A program made the translations under genes and the position numbers. From Micromonospora sp. NBC_01699 (GTDB lineage Bacteria; Actinomycetota; Actinomycetes; Mycobacteriales; Micromonosporaceae), in NCBI RefSeq assembly GCF_036250065.1, contig NZ_CP109199.1, positions 62,001 through 126,000 of the forward strand: a DNA stretch of 64,000 bases, given 5' to 3'. Under the pieces are notes generated by a model that saw only the letters and a program-made list of their open reading frames with translations, had not been told where the DNA came from and did not search any database. Numbering within the stretch: the stretch's first letter is position 1; every line of letters starts with the position of its first letter. Below, in pieces: positions 40,615 to 53,152 of the stretch.

Positions 40615-42042
40615 ATGAGTAGCGGCCTCGCCCGGGTCACCATCAGCGCGCCGCTACGCCGGGTCGACGTCGCCCTGCCCGAACATCTCCCGCTCGCCGA
40701 ACTCCTGCCCGAGGTGCTGCGACACGCCGGTGATGGTCTCGCCGACGACGGGGAGCGCCACGGCGGGTGGGTGCTGCGGCGTACCGACGGCGTCGCGCTG
40801 CTCGCCGGCCAGGCCCTGCTACCCCAGGGCGTACGCGACGGCGACGTGCTGCACCTCGTACCCGCTCGGGCCCAGTGGCCCGAACTGGAGTACGACGACG
40901 TGGTCGAGGCGATCGCCGACGGGGCCCGGCGCCGGGGTGCCGCCTGGTCCGGGGCGGCCACCCGGGCGGCCAGCCTCGCCGGGGCGGGTGCCCTGCTCAC
41001 CGTCGGGCTGTTCGCCGTACTGGCCGGTGGGCCGGGGGCGCGGCTGGCGCCGATCGGTGCGCTCGGCATCGCCATCCTGCTCGCGCTCGCCGGGGTGGTG
41101 GCCTCCCGCGCGTACGGGGACGCGCCGGCCGGTGCCGCGCTGGGCGGCTACGCCCTGCCGTACGCGTTCCTCGGTGGCGCCCTGCTGATCGCCTCGGGGG
41201 ATCCGGCGCGGGTGCTGGCCCCGGTGCGCTGGCTCGGCGCGCCGGAGGCGTTGGCCGGGTCGGTGGCGGTGCTGCTGGTCGCCGTACTCGGGGCGGTCGG
41301 GGTGGCGGCCGGGCTGCGGGTCTTCGCGGCCGGTGCGACGGTCGGGCTGCTCGGTGCGCTGACCGCGCTGGCCGGGTTCGTGCTCAGTGCCGGGGGCGCG
41401 GCCGCGATCCTGCTCTCGGTGCTGGTCTGCGGGATCGGGGTGCTGCCGCTGCTGGCGATCCGGTTCGGCAAGCTGCCGATGCCGCCGATCACCCTGCCGG
41501 CCGGCACCGACGGCTCGGAGGGCTTCACCGCCGCCGGTGGCCCGCTCGACGGGGCCCGCGAGCGGCCGGAACGCCATCGGGTCTTCGCCGCGGTGGCCCG
41601 TACCGAGGAACTGCTCACCGGGATGCTGATCGGTCACGCCGTGCTCGCCATGGTGGCGTCCGGGCTGCTGGTGCTGGCGGGGGGCTTCGCCGGCCGGCTC
41701 CTGGTGGCGGTCGCCGCGGCGGCGCTGCTGCTGCGCTCCCGGCTGTTCGTCACGTTCCGTCAGCGGCTGCCGCTGGTGGTCGCTGGCATCCTCGGTTTCG
41801 TGGTGCTCGGGCTGGCGCTGGTCAGCCGGTCCGGCGCGGACGGTCTGTTGGTGCTGACCGGGGCCGGGCTGGTGCTCGCACTGGTGACGGTCGGGGCGGG
41901 CGCGACGTACGCGACCCGCGCGCCCTCGCCGTACCTCGGTCGGGCGGCCGACCTGGTCGACACCCTGATGGTGGTCTCGGTGGTGCCGGTCGCCTGTGCG
42001 GTCCTCGGCCTCTACAGCCAGGTACGCGGCCTGCTCGGCTGA
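40615..42042 (+). CDS. eccD: EccD, type VII secretion membrane channel subunit
   Basis: A 475-residue protein. The N-terminal ~85 residues form a ubiquitin-like domain (start LARVTISAPLRRVDVALPEH, then VRDGDVLHLVPA), followed by about eleven hydrophobic segments, the layout of EccD/Snm4, which forms the membrane pore with EccB, EccC and EccE. ATG 40615 follows an excellent tggaggaaagtcg ribosome binding site. It is transcribed away from eccC and ends at a perfect bidirectional terminator. eccB, eccE and WXG100 substrates are not in this window. Confidence 0.92.
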   Translation: MSSGLARVTISAPLRRVDVALPEHLPLAELLPEVLRHAGDGLADDGERHGGWVLRRTDGVALLAGQALLPQGVRDGDVLHLVPARAQWPELEYDDVVEAIADGARRRGAAWSGAATRAASLAGAGALLTVGLFAVLAGGPGARLAPIGALGIAILLALAGVVASRAYGDAPAGAALGGYALPYAFLGGALLIASGDPARVLAPVRWLGAPEALAGSVAVLLVAVLGAVGVAAGLRVFAAGATVGLLGALTALAGFVLSAGGAAAILLSVLVCGIGVLPLLAIRFGKLPMPPITLPAGTDGSEGFTAAGGPLDGARERPERHRVFAAVARTEELLTGMLIGHAVLAMVASGLLVLAGGFAGRLLVAVAAAALLLRSRLFVTFRQRLPLVVAGILGFVVLGLALVSRSGADGLLVLTGAGLVLALVTVGAGATYATRAPSPYLGRAADLVDTLMVVSVVPVACAVLGLYSQVRGLLG

Positions 42043-42061
42043 CCCGGCGCCGCCCGCTCCC

Positions 42062-42088
42062 CCCGCCGGCCGGACTCCGGCCGGCGGG
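42062..42088. terminator. Perfect bidirectional terminator between eccD and ppa
   Basis: A 12-bp perfect stem (left arm CCCGCCGGCCGG) with a 3-nt loop ACT lies between converging genes. It is followed by a 13-bp direct repeat (gtacgcgatcagt, twice). Confidence 0.9.
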
Positions 42089-42116
42089 TTCGGTACGCGA
42101 TCAGTTCAGTACGCGA

Positions 42117-42626
42117 TCAGTGCGGCAGGCCCTCGCCGCGCTCCACGGCCTCCTGCTGGCGCCGGTACGACGCCCGGATCTCCGCCTCGGCCTCGGTACG
42201 CCCGACCCAGGTGGCGCCCTCGACCGACTTGCCCGGCTCAAGGTCCTTGTAGACCTCGAAGAAGTGCTGGATCTCCAGCCGGTCGAACTCGCCGAGGTGG
42301 TGGATGTCGCGCAGGTGCTCCTGGCGCGGGTCCTCGTAGGGAACGCAGAGGACCTTGTCGTCGCCGCCCTTCTCGTCCGTCATCCGGAACATGCCGATGG
42401 TCCGGCAGCGGATCAGGCAACCCGGGAAGGTCGGCTCGGGGACCAGTACCAGCGCGTCCAGCGGGTCGCCGTCCTCACCGAGGGTGCCCTCAATGAAGCC
42501 GTAGTCCGCCGGGTACTGGGTCGAGGTGAAGAGGGTACGGTCCAGCCGGATGCGGCCGGTCGCGTGGTCGACCTCGTATTTGTTGCGGTGACCCTTCGGG
42601 ATCTCAACCGTGACGTCGAAATCCAT
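42117..42626 (-). CDS. ppa: Inorganic pyrophosphatase
   Basis: A 169-residue family I soluble pyrophosphatase with the signature [11 protein letters not shown] and metal-binding acidic residues (EDPRQEHL region, [10 protein letters not shown]). It hydrolyses PPi, driving biosynthetic reactions. ATG 42626 follows gagggagcgtggaag. It is divergent from dacB as in mycobacteria (Rv3628/Rv3627c). A TAGATT -10-like box lies about 40 nt upstream. Confidence 0.95.
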   Translation of the reverse strand: MDFDVTVEIPKGHRNKYEVDHATGRIRLDRTLFTSTQYPADYGFIEGTLGEDGDPLDALVLVPEPTFPGCLIRCRTIGMFRMTDEKGGDDKVLCVPYEDPRQEHLRDIHHLGEFDRLEIQHFFEVYKDLEPGKSVEGATWVGRTEAEAEIRASYRRQQEAVERGEGLPH

Positions 42627-42781
42627 CTTCCACGCTCCCTCGTTCGCCGGCGCTGGCTAACGGAATCTAGGCGGCGTGTACCGGCAGGAGTGTTGTCCCA
42701 CTCGCTTGATCCGGGCGCCGCATAGTGTTCGGACGGAAGTAGTGTCACCTAGAGCCATTTACTGATTGGGAGGAGGGGCCG

Positions 42782-44848
<2,067 letters not shown>

Positions 44849-44907
44849 GACCGGGCAGGGGACCGGTCCATCCGCGTACGACAAGGGTGAGGGTGTGCGG
44901 GCGCGGG

Positions 44908-44920
44908 TACGGTGGGTGCC
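44908..44920 (+). promoter_or_regulatory. Leaderless -10 candidate of the metalloprotease gene
   Basis: TACGGT (44908-44913) ends 7 nt before the ATG at 44921, with no ribosome binding site between. Confidence 0.45.
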
Positions 44921-45991
44921 ATGGCGCAGTTCGTGGACTGGGATCTGGCCGCCGCCACTGCGGGCGCGCTGGGTAAGTCGGGACCGAAGGTCTCGTACGA
45001 CGAGGCCACCGAGGTCGTTGCCGACCTGCGGCAGCTGACCGACGAGGCGGCGGGGCACGTGGTCGCGTACACCGGGCTGCGGTCCCAGGTCGCGCACCCG
45101 CCGGTGCGGGTGGTCGACCGCAGGGACTGGGCCGCGACGAACATCGCCGGCCTGCGTGAGGTGATCACCCCGCTGGTCACCCGGCTCTCCGGCGACAAGC
45201 AGCCCGGCGCGATCAGCGACGCGATCGGCTCCCGCCTCACCGGCGTGCAGGCCGGCACCGTGCTCGCCTATCTCTCCGGCAGGGTGCTCGGCCAATACGA
45301 GGTCTTCTCCGCCGATCCCGGACAGCTGCTCCTGGTCGCGCCGAACATCGTCGAGGTGGAACGGAAGCTGGAGGCCGAACCGCGCGACTTCCGGCTCTGG
45401 GTCTGCCTGCACGAGGTGACCCACCGGACCCAGTTCACCGCGGTGCCGTGGATGCGCGGCCACTTTCTCGGCGAGGTGCAGGCGTTCGTCGACGCCTCCC
45501 AGGCCGGTGGCGAGCACTTCACCGACCGGCTGCGCCGGGGGGTGGCGACGCTGGCCGACTCGGTCCGCAACCCGGACAGCCGGGCGAGCGTGCTCGACAT
45601 CGTGCAGACGCCCGGCCAGCGGGCGGTGCTGGACCGGCTCACCGCGCTGATGACCCTGCTCGAAGGGCACGCGGAGTTCGTGATGGACGGCGTCGGCCCG
45701 GAGGTGATCCCGAGCGTCGAGCGGATCCGATCCAAGTTCAACCGTCGCCGCGAGTCGGGCAACCCGCTGGAGAAGGCGATCCGCAAACTGCTCGGCGTCG
45801 ACGTCAAGATGCGCCAGTACGCCGAGGGACGCAAGTTCGTCCACGGCGTGGTGGACCGGGTCGGGATGGACGGCTTCAACCGGGTCTTCAGCTCGCCGCT
45901 GACCCTGCCCCGGCTGGAGGAGCTCGCCGACCCGGACGCCTGGGTGGCGCGGGTGCACGGCTCGGCCGGCCGGTCGCCGGCCGCCGGCTGA
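44921..45991 (+). CDS. Zinc-dependent metalloprotease, DUF2342/F420-associated family
   Basis: A 356-residue protein of the DUF2342 (zincin_2) family. VCLHEVTHRTQFTAVPWM carries the HExxH zincin motif (HEVTH) with a downstream acidic ligand in LLEGHAEFVMDGVG. Its M. tuberculosis counterpart is Rv3626c, in the same position between dacB and tilS. The physiological substrate is not known. ATG 44921 is preferred to the in-frame GTG at 44912 because a -10-like hexamer occupies that position. The tilS start is 10 nt after the stop, so the two are co-transcribed. Confidence 0.9.
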   Translation: MAQFVDWDLAAATAGALGKSGPKVSYDEATEVVADLRQLTDEAAGHVVAYTGLRSQVAHPPVRVVDRRDWAATNIAGLREVITPLVTRLSGDKQPGAISDAIGSRLTGVQAGTVLAYLSGRVLGQYEVFSADPGQLLLVAPNIVEVERKLEAEPRDFRLWVCLHEVTHRTQFTAVPWMRGHFLGEVQAFVDASQAGGEHFTDRLRRGVATLADSVRNPDSRASVLDIVQTPGQRAVLDRLTALMTLLEGHAEFVMDGVGPEVIPSVERIRSKFNRRRESGNPLEKAIRKLLGVDVKMRQYAEGRKFVHGVVDRVGMDGFNRVFSSPLTLPRLEELADPDAWVARVHGSAGRSPAAG

Positions 45992-46001
45992 CCCGGCCGC
46001 G

Positions 46002-47003
46002 ATGGCCGCGCTCGCCCCGCCGGTCGCGGCCGTCCGGGCCGCGGTCCGTGCGGCCCTGACCGGCGTACGCCGGCCGTCCGGTCCGGTCCTGGTCGCCTGC
46101 TCCGGTGGCGCCGACTCGCTCGCACTGGCCGCCGCCGCCGCTTTTGTCGTCCCCCGGCTGGGGCTGACCGCCGGGCTGGTCACGGTCGACCACGGATTGC
46201 AGGCGGGCTCGGCGGAACGCGCCCTGACGGTGGCCCGGTGGGCGACCGAGCAGGGACTCGCCCCGGTCGAGGTCGCCACGGTGCGGGTCGCCGGCCGTCC
46301 GGGTGGGCCCGAGGCGGCCGCCCGGCAGGCCCGCTACCAGGCGTTGGTCGAGGTCGCCCGGCGGTACGACGCGGCGGCGGTGCTGCTCGGGCACACCAGG
46401 GACGACCAGGCCGAGACGGTGCTGCTCGCGCTCGCCCGGGGCGCCGGACCGCACGGCCTGTCCGGGATGCCGGTCCGCCGGGAGGTGGACGGTGTGCCGC
46501 TGCTCCGGCCGCTGCTCGACGTGGACCGGGAGCAGACCCGCAAGGCGTGCGCGGCGCTCGGGCTGAGCCCGTGGGAGGACCCGCACAACACCGATCCCGG
46601 CTACGCCCGCGCGCGGGTCCGGGCCGACCTGCTGCCCGCCCTGGTCGCCACGCTCGGTCCCGGTGTGGTGGCGAACCTGGCCCGAACCGCGCGGCTGGTC
46701 GCCGAGGACACCGCCGTACTGGACGGGCTCGCCGGCAGCGCCCTGGCCGCCGCGCGGGCGGATCCGTCCCCGGAGGGTGGGGGACGACTGGTGGTGTCGG
46801 CGCTGGTCGGGCTGCCGGTGGCGGTCCGTACGCGGGTGCTGCACCGGTGGGCGCTGGAACTGGGCGTACCGCCGGCCGCGCTCTCCGCCCGGCACGTGGC
46901 CGCCCTCGACGCCCTGCTCACCGACTGGCACGGGCAGGGGCCGGTGCACCTGCCGGGAGCAATAACGGTGGCCCGGCGCGGTGACACTCTGGGCAGAGGG
47001 TAG
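46002..47003 (+). CDS. tilS: tRNA(Ile)-lysidine synthetase
   Basis: A 333-residue N-type ATP pyrophosphatase. The PP-loop SGGADSLAL is near residues 31-39; TVDHGLQAGSAE and GHTRDDQAETVLL follow, as in TilS. It converts C34 of tRNA-Ile(CAU) to lysidine so that AUA is read correctly. The C-terminal domain is short, as usual in actinobacteria. It lies 10 nt after the metalloprotease and 9 nt before ggt. Confidence 0.93.
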   Translation: MAALAPPVAAVRAAVRAALTGVRRPSGPVLVACSGGADSLALAAAAAFVVPRLGLTAGLVTVDHGLQAGSAERALTVARWATEQGLAPVEVATVRVAGRPGGPEAAARQARYQALVEVARRYDAAAVLLGHTRDDQAETVLLALARGAGPHGLSGMPVRREVDGVPLLRPLLDVDREQTRKACAALGLSPWEDPHNTDPGYARARVRADLLPALVATLGPGVVANLARTARLVAEDTAVLDGLAGSALAAARADPSPEGGGRLVVSALVGLPVAVRTRVLHRWALELGVPPAALSARHVAALDALLTDWHGQGPVHLPGAITVARRGDTLGRG

Positions 47004-47012
47004 ACAGGGGGC

Positions 47013-48665
47013 ATGGCACATCCCCGTCAACCCCTCTTCGCGCCGCACGGTGCGGTCGCCACCAGCCAACCCCTTGCCGCCGCCGCCGGGCTGGCCGTAC
47101 TGCGCAAGGGCGGCACGGCGGTCGACGCGGCGTTGGCCGCCGCGATCACCCTGACCGTGGTCCAGCCCGGCTCCAACGACATCGGCGGCGACCTGTTCGC
47201 CATCGTCTGGGACGGGGAGCGGCTGCACGGCCTGAACGCCTCCGGGCGGTCACCGGCGGCCCTGACCCGCGACGCGGTGCTCGCCGCGACCGATGGTCGG
47301 GGAGCGGAACCGGTGGCGGCGCTCGGTGGGGCCCAGGGGTCCGGTCCGAGCATGCCGGCGCGGGGCTGGTTGCCGGTGACGGTGCCGGGCGCCCCGGCGG
47401 GCTGGCGGGACCTGCACCACCGGTTCGGGGTGCTGCCCTTCGCCGATCTGTTCGCCGACGCCATCGGCTACGCCGAGCAGGGCTACCCGGTTTCGCCGAA
47501 CGTGGCCGCCGGCTGGGCCCGGTCGGTGGCGGTGCAGTCCGGGTTGACCGGCCCGGAGTTCGAGGAGTGGTCCCGGGTCTTCACCGTCGACGGCGGCCGG
47601 GCGCCCCGGCCGGGTGAGCGGTGGCGCAACCCGGACGCGGCGCGGACCCTGCGCCGGATCGCCGCGACCAACGCGGAGGCGTTCTACCGGGGTGAGATCG
47701 CGCAGGCGTTGGCCCAGTACGCGGCCCGCACCGGTGGCCTGCTCACCGCCGACGACCTGGCCGGGCACTCGTCGACCTGGGTCGCGCCGGTCCGGGCCGA
47801 CTATCGGGGCCACGAGGTCTGGGAGCTGCCGCCGAACGGGCAGGGGGTGGCGGCGCTGCTGGCGCTCAACATCCTGGACGGGGTGGACCTGGCCGGGATG
47901 TCGCTGGCCGACCGGCTGCACTGGCAGATCGAGGCGATGAAGCTCGGCTTCGCCGACGCGCACGCGTACGTGGCCGACCCGGAGAAGGTCGCCGTGCCGA
48001 TCGAGCAACTGCTCAGCCCCGAGTACGCGGCCACCCGCCGCGCCCTGGTCGGCGACCGGGCCGGTACGCCGGAGCCGGGCAGTCCGGGTCGGGGCGGGAC
48101 GGTCTACCTCTGCACCGCCGACTCGGGCGGGATGATGGTGAGCCTGATCCAGTCGAACTACCTGGCCTTCGGCTCGCACGTGGTGCTGCCGGGGTTCGGC
48201 TTCGGGTTGCAGAACCGGGGGACCGGGTTCAGCCTCGACCCGGCGCATCCGAACGTGGTGGCGCCGAACAAGCGGCCGTACCACACCATCATTCCGGGTT
48301 TCCTGACCCGTGGTGGTGCGCCGGTCGGCCCGTTCGGGGTGATGGGTGGGCACATGCAGCCGCAGGGACATCTGCAACTGGTGTCGCACACGGTCGACGA
48401 CGGCCTGGATCCGCAGGCGGCGTTGAACGCGCCCCGCTGGTACTGGCACGCCGATCGGTCGGTGCTGGTCGAGGCGGATCTGCTGAACCTGCGGTCGGGG
48501 CCGATGGCAATCGGTGAGCTGCGCCAGCGGGGGCACTCGCTGAGCGTCGCGGACGACGACGACTCGCCGCCGTTCGGCTACGGGCAGGCGATCTGGCGGC
48601 TGCCGGAGGGCGGCTACGTGGCCGGCTCCGACGCGCGCGCCGACGGTTGCGCCGTCGTCTACTGA
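47013..48665 (+). CDS. ggt: Gamma-glutamyltranspeptidase-like protein
   Basis: A 550-residue Ntn-hydrolase. PLAAAAGLAVLRKGGTAVDA and GSNDIGGDLFAIVWDG are the large-subunit family blocks. The likely autoprocessing Thr is in GRGGTVYLCTADSGG (about residue 363), and the small-subunit block QPQGHLQLV follows. No signal peptide is present, so it may be cytoplasmic and act on gamma-glutamyl compounds or cephalosporin-acylase-like substrates. It is inserted between tilS and hpt, which are adjacent in mycobacteria. A strong hairpin follows the stop. Confidence 0.88.
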   Translation: MAHPRQPLFAPHGAVATSQPLAAAAGLAVLRKGGTAVDAALAAAITLTVVQPGSNDIGGDLFAIVWDGERLHGLNASGRSPAALTRDAVLAATDGRGAEPVAALGGAQGSGPSMPARGWLPVTVPGAPAGWRDLHHRFGVLPFADLFADAIGYAEQGYPVSPNVAAGWARSVAVQSGLTGPEFEEWSRVFTVDGGRAPRPGERWRNPDAARTLRRIAATNAEAFYRGEIAQALAQYAARTGGLLTADDLAGHSSTWVAPVRADYRGHEVWELPPNGQGVAALLALNILDGVDLAGMSLADRLHWQIEAMKLGFADAHAYVADPEKVAVPIEQLLSPEYAATRRALVGDRAGTPEPGSPGRGGTVYLCTADSGGMMVSLIQSNYLAFGSHVVLPGFGFGLQNRGTGFSLDPAHPNVVAPNKRPYHTIIPGFLTRGGAPVGPFGVMGGHMQPQGHLQLVSHTVDDGLDPQAALNAPRWYWHADRSVLVEADLLNLRSGPMAIGELRQRGHSLSVADDDDSPPFGYGQAIWRLPEGGYVAGSDARADGCAVVY

Positions 48666-48691
48666 CCGACCGGTTCGGCTCCGGCACCCGT

Positions 48692-48723
48692 TTCCGGGAA
48701 CGCTCCTACACCCGTTCCCGGAA
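48692..48723 (+). terminator. Terminator after ggt, overlapping the end of the glxA-like gene
   Basis: An 11-bp perfect stem (TTCCGGGAACG, loop 10 nt) lies between converging genes; its right arm is inside the last codons of the opposite gene. Confidence 0.75.
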
Positions 48724-49659
48724 TATGGTGCGGTAGGCGTGCGGGGTGGTGCCGACCCGGCGGGTGAAGTGGTGGCGCAGGGTCGCCGGGTCACCGAAGC
48801 CGGCCCGGGTCGCCACCGCCTCGACGCCGAGTTCGGTCTCCTCCAGCAGCCGCCGGGCGAGCAGGATCCGCTGGTTGGTGAGCCAGTCGTGCGGGGTGGT
48901 TCCGGTCTCGGCCCGGAACCGCCGGGCGAACGTACGCGGGGCCATGTGCGACCGGGCGGCCAGCTCGTCGATGGTCAGGTTCTGGTCGAGGTGGCTCACC
49001 AGCCAGCCGAGCACCGGTTCGAGGGTGGGTGCGTCCGGCGTACGCGGGATCGGTGCCTCGATGTACTGGGACTGGCCGCCGTCGCGGTGCGGGGGAACCA
49101 CCATCCGTCGGGCGAGCTTGGTGGCGATGGCGGAGCCGTGCTCCTGGCGTACCAGGTGCAGGCAGGCGTCGATGCCGGCGGCGGTGCCGGCGCCGGTGAG
49201 CAGGTTGCCGTCCTGGACGTAGAGCTCGTCGCAGCGGACCCGGGCCAGCGGGTGGCGCCGCGCGAGCTGGTCGCCGTACTTCCAGTGGGTGGTGCACTCG
49301 CGCCCGTCGAGCAGCCCGGCGGCGCCGAGCACGAACGCGCCGGAGCAGACGCTGAGCACGTACGCCCCGCGTGCGTGGGCTCGCCGCAGCGCGTCGAGTA
49401 CGGGTTCCGGAAACGGCGCGCTGTCCCCGTACGCCGGCACGGCGACCAGGTCGGCGTCCTCGGTCGGGGTGAGGTCGGCGTGTGGCACCACGTCGAAGCC
49501 GGAGCGGCTGCGCACCGGCTTGCCGTCGACGGAGCAGACATCGAAGCGGTAGCCGGGGAAGCCGTCCGCGGTCCGGTCGGTGCCGAACACCTCGCAGAGC
49601 ACGCCCAGTTCGAACGCGGCCACCGGGTCGAGGGCGATCACCGCGACTTTGCTCAGCAT
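48706..49659 (-). CDS. GlxA-family AraC-type regulator with DJ-1/PfpI domain
   Basis: A 317-residue protein. Residues 1-170 are a DJ-1/PfpI-like amidotransferase fold (VAVIALDPVAAFELGVLCEV, then SVCSGAFVLGAAGLLDGRE with the nucleophile-elbow Cys). Residues ~210-310 are an AraC double HTH (TIDELAARSHMAPRTFARRF, GVEAVATRAGFGDPATLRHH). This is the GlxA/FtrA/AdpA-like group. ATG 49659 is the only start that gives the usual N-terminus; the open frame continues upstream by chance. TGGCA-type sites just upstream suggest autoregulation. It interrupts the ggt-hpt housekeeping order. Confidence 0.88.
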   Translation of the reverse strand: MLSKVAVIALDPVAAFELGVLCEVFGTDRTADGFPGYRFDVCSVDGKPVRSRSGFDVVPHADLTPTEDADLVAVPAYGDSAPFPEPVLDALRRAHARGAYVLSVCSGAFVLGAAGLLDGRECTTHWKYGDQLARRHPLARVRCDELYVQDGNLLTGAGTAAGIDACLHLVRQEHGSAIATKLARRMVVPPHRDGGQSQYIEAPIPRTPDAPTLEPVLGWLVSHLDQNLTIDELAARSHMAPRTFARRFRAETGTTPHDWLTNQRILLARRLLEETELGVEAVATRAGFGDPATLRHHFTRRVGTTPHAYRTIFRERV

Positions 49660-49680
49660 GTGGCGAGGGTAACCCGGCTG

Positions 49681-49717
49681 GTGGCAGGAAATCGAGCCTG
49701 TGTGGCAATCCTGCCAC
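49681..49717. promoter_or_regulatory. TGGCA inverted repeats upstream of the glxA-like gene
   Basis: A perfect dyad GTGGCA-ATCC-TGCCAC (49702-49717) and a further GTGGCAGGA (49681-49689), which pairs as an inverted repeat with TCCTGCCA (49709-49716). They lie 22-58 nt before the start at 49659. The half-site resembles the TGGC-N2-GWW type site known for AdpA, a relative. Confidence 0.55.
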
Positions 49718-49810
49718 TGTCCGGGTGTTCGCGTTCGGCGGAAACTGAATGAGACGTCCGGTGCGCACCGGCGGCGAAACCGCAGAGACTCTCGGAAGGT
49801 CCACGCCGCC

Positions 49811-49945
49811 ATGGAACTCTTCATCCTGCTCTTCCTGCTGTTCCTCGCTCTCACATCGGTGTTCGGGCTGACCGCCGACAGCCGCGAGTGCACCGGTCGG
49901 GCGTCGTTCGACAGCCGCCCCGATCCCCGTTCCGGCCCCTGCTGA
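49811..49945 (+). CDS. 44-residue small membrane protein
   Basis: Begins MELFILLFLLFLALTSVFGL, one strongly hydrophobic helix, followed by a short Asp/Arg/Ser-rich tail with two cysteines. GC3 is moderate and a ggaagg lies about 13 nt upstream, so expression is plausible but not certain. It is divergent from the glxA-like gene and followed by a small hairpin (49967-49981). I do not recognise it. Confidence 0.4.
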   Translation: MELFILLFLLFLALTSVFGLTADSRECTGRASFDSRPDPRSGPC

Positions 49946-49966
49946 CCGGTCTGTCTGATGTTCCGG

Positions 49967-49981
49967 CACCCCGCCGGGGTG
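49967..49981 (+). terminator. Small hairpin before hpt
   Basis: A CACCCC/GGGGTG perfect stem with a 3-nt loop lies 22 nt after the 44-residue ORF. Confidence 0.4.
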
Positions 49982-50031
49982 GTCACGTCACGAACTGACC
50001 GCCCCGGCGACAAGCCGTCACCGGCGTACGG

Positions 50032-50043
50032 CAGGCTAGGTGC
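50032..50043 (+). promoter_or_regulatory. hpt leaderless -10 candidate
   Basis: CAGGCT (50032-50037) ends 6 nt before the hpt ATG; there is no ribosome binding site. It is a weaker match than the other cases. Confidence 0.35.
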
Positions 50044-50619
50044 ATGGCTGACGGCTCCTGGTACGACGCCGACATCGACCACGTGATCATCACCGAGGAG
50101 CAGATCCGCGAGAAGACCGAGGAACTGGCCAAGCAGATCGCGGCCGACTACGCCTCGGTCACCGACGGGCTGCTGCTGGTCTGCGTACTGAAGGGTGCGG
50201 TCATGTTCATGGCCGACTTCGCGCGGGCCCTCGGCAAGCACGGCCCCTCGGCCGAGCTGGAGTTCATGGCCGTCTCCTCGTACGGGCAGGGCACCAGTTC
50301 CTCGGGCGTGGTGCGCATCCTCAAGGACCTGGACCGGGACATCGCCGGCCGGCACGTCATGGTGGTCGAGGACATCGTCGACTCCGGTCTGACCCTCTCC
50401 TGGCTGCTGCGCTACCTGGAGTCCCGGTCGGCGGCGAGCGTCGAGGTGGTCGCCCTCTTCCGCAAGCCGGACGCGATCAAGGTCACCGTCCCGGTCAAGT
50501 ACGTCGGCTTCGACATCCCGAGCGAGTTCGTCGTCGGGTACGGGCTCGACTTCGGCGAGCGCTACCGGGAGCTGCCCTTCGTCGGGGTGCTCAAGCCGGA
50601 GGTCTACGCCCGCGCCTGA
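50044..50619 (+). CDS. hpt: Hypoxanthine (guanine) phosphoribosyltransferase
   Basis: A 191-residue purine salvage enzyme. [16 protein letters not shown] is the PRPP-binding loop (DIVDSGLT), [17 protein letters not shown] the pyrophosphate-loop region, and [20 protein letters not shown] the C-terminal hood. It makes IMP/GMP from hypoxanthine/guanine and PRPP. It is upstream of ftsH, as in many Gram-positive genomes where tilS-hpt-ftsH form a conserved block. Confidence 0.95.
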   Translation: MADGSWYDADIDHVIITEEQIREKTEELAKQIAADYASVTDGLLLVCVLKGAVMFMADFARALGKHGPSAELEFMAVSSYGQGTSSSGVVRILKDLDRDIAGRHVMVVEDIVDSGLTLSWLLRYLESRSAASVEVVALFRKPDAIKVTVPVKYVGFDIPSEFVVGYGLDFGERYRELPFVGVLKPEVYARA

Positions 50620-51104
50620 GCCGGCCCGCACCCGCCTGATCGGGCCCGGTTCGCCCGCTGGCGGGCCGCCGGAGCGGAACGTCGGTGGCATTGGCGTTAG
50701 GAAATATCGAGCAGACGTACAGCGCGCTCTCAGGATCACCAGCTACGGTATGCGGTGGTGGCGCGGACGTATTTCCGCGCCGGGTCTTTCCGCCCTGTTT
50801 GACCGTACAGGTCGGGAACCGGGCGCGAATCCGCCGTCACGCTGGCACGACGGGCGAACCGCGGGCGTCCCCGGAGGGTTTCCTCCAGCGCTCACGGAGC
50901 GGCACCGGATCGCGACTGCGGGGCTCGCAAGCTCACTCCTCGCGGTCACGGTGTACCGTCGAATCACCTCGGCGAGATATTCGCGTCGAGGTCGAGGCCG
51001 GCCCGCAAGGCGGCCCCGGCCGCCGCTACCCGCGGCGACAAGCCAAGCCAGACGGTCAGGACGTCGATCAGGAGGGTCCGGGCGCCGCGGCGCTCGACAA
51101 CAGT
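50620..51104 (+). promoter_or_regulatory. Long hpt-ftsH intergenic leader (485 bp)
   Basis: No gene is supported: an open frame in phase with ftsH runs through it from 50685 but has low GC3 and no homologous look. Structures seen are an 8-bp perfect hairpin (GGCGCGGA, loop 6 nt, 50760-50781) followed by a pyrimidine-rich run, and a GGAGG/CCTCC hairpin (50873-50886). The first ~80 bp are relatively A/T-rich and probably hold the promoter (TTGGCG and TTAGGAAATAT near 50690-50710). A GGGAA...GAATCC segment (50814-50831) superficially recalls riboswitch cores, but no complete motif is present. Confidence 0.45.
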
Positions 51105-53132
<2,028 letters not shown>

Positions 53133-53152
53133 GCACTGACATCGCCGGCCCG

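Noticed and set aside
50800-50870. Cobalamin-riboswitch-like GGGAA...GAATCC core upstream of ftsH
   Set aside because: No B12 box (GCCACTG), no matching flanking stems and no CCCGCAAC-like segment; ftsH is also not a B12-related gene. The similarity is short enough to be chance.
50685-51104. N-terminal extension of FtsH by 140 codons
   Set aside because: Third-position G/C is low, the sequence has no FtsH-like features, and the family start ([10 protein letters not shown]) is at 51105.
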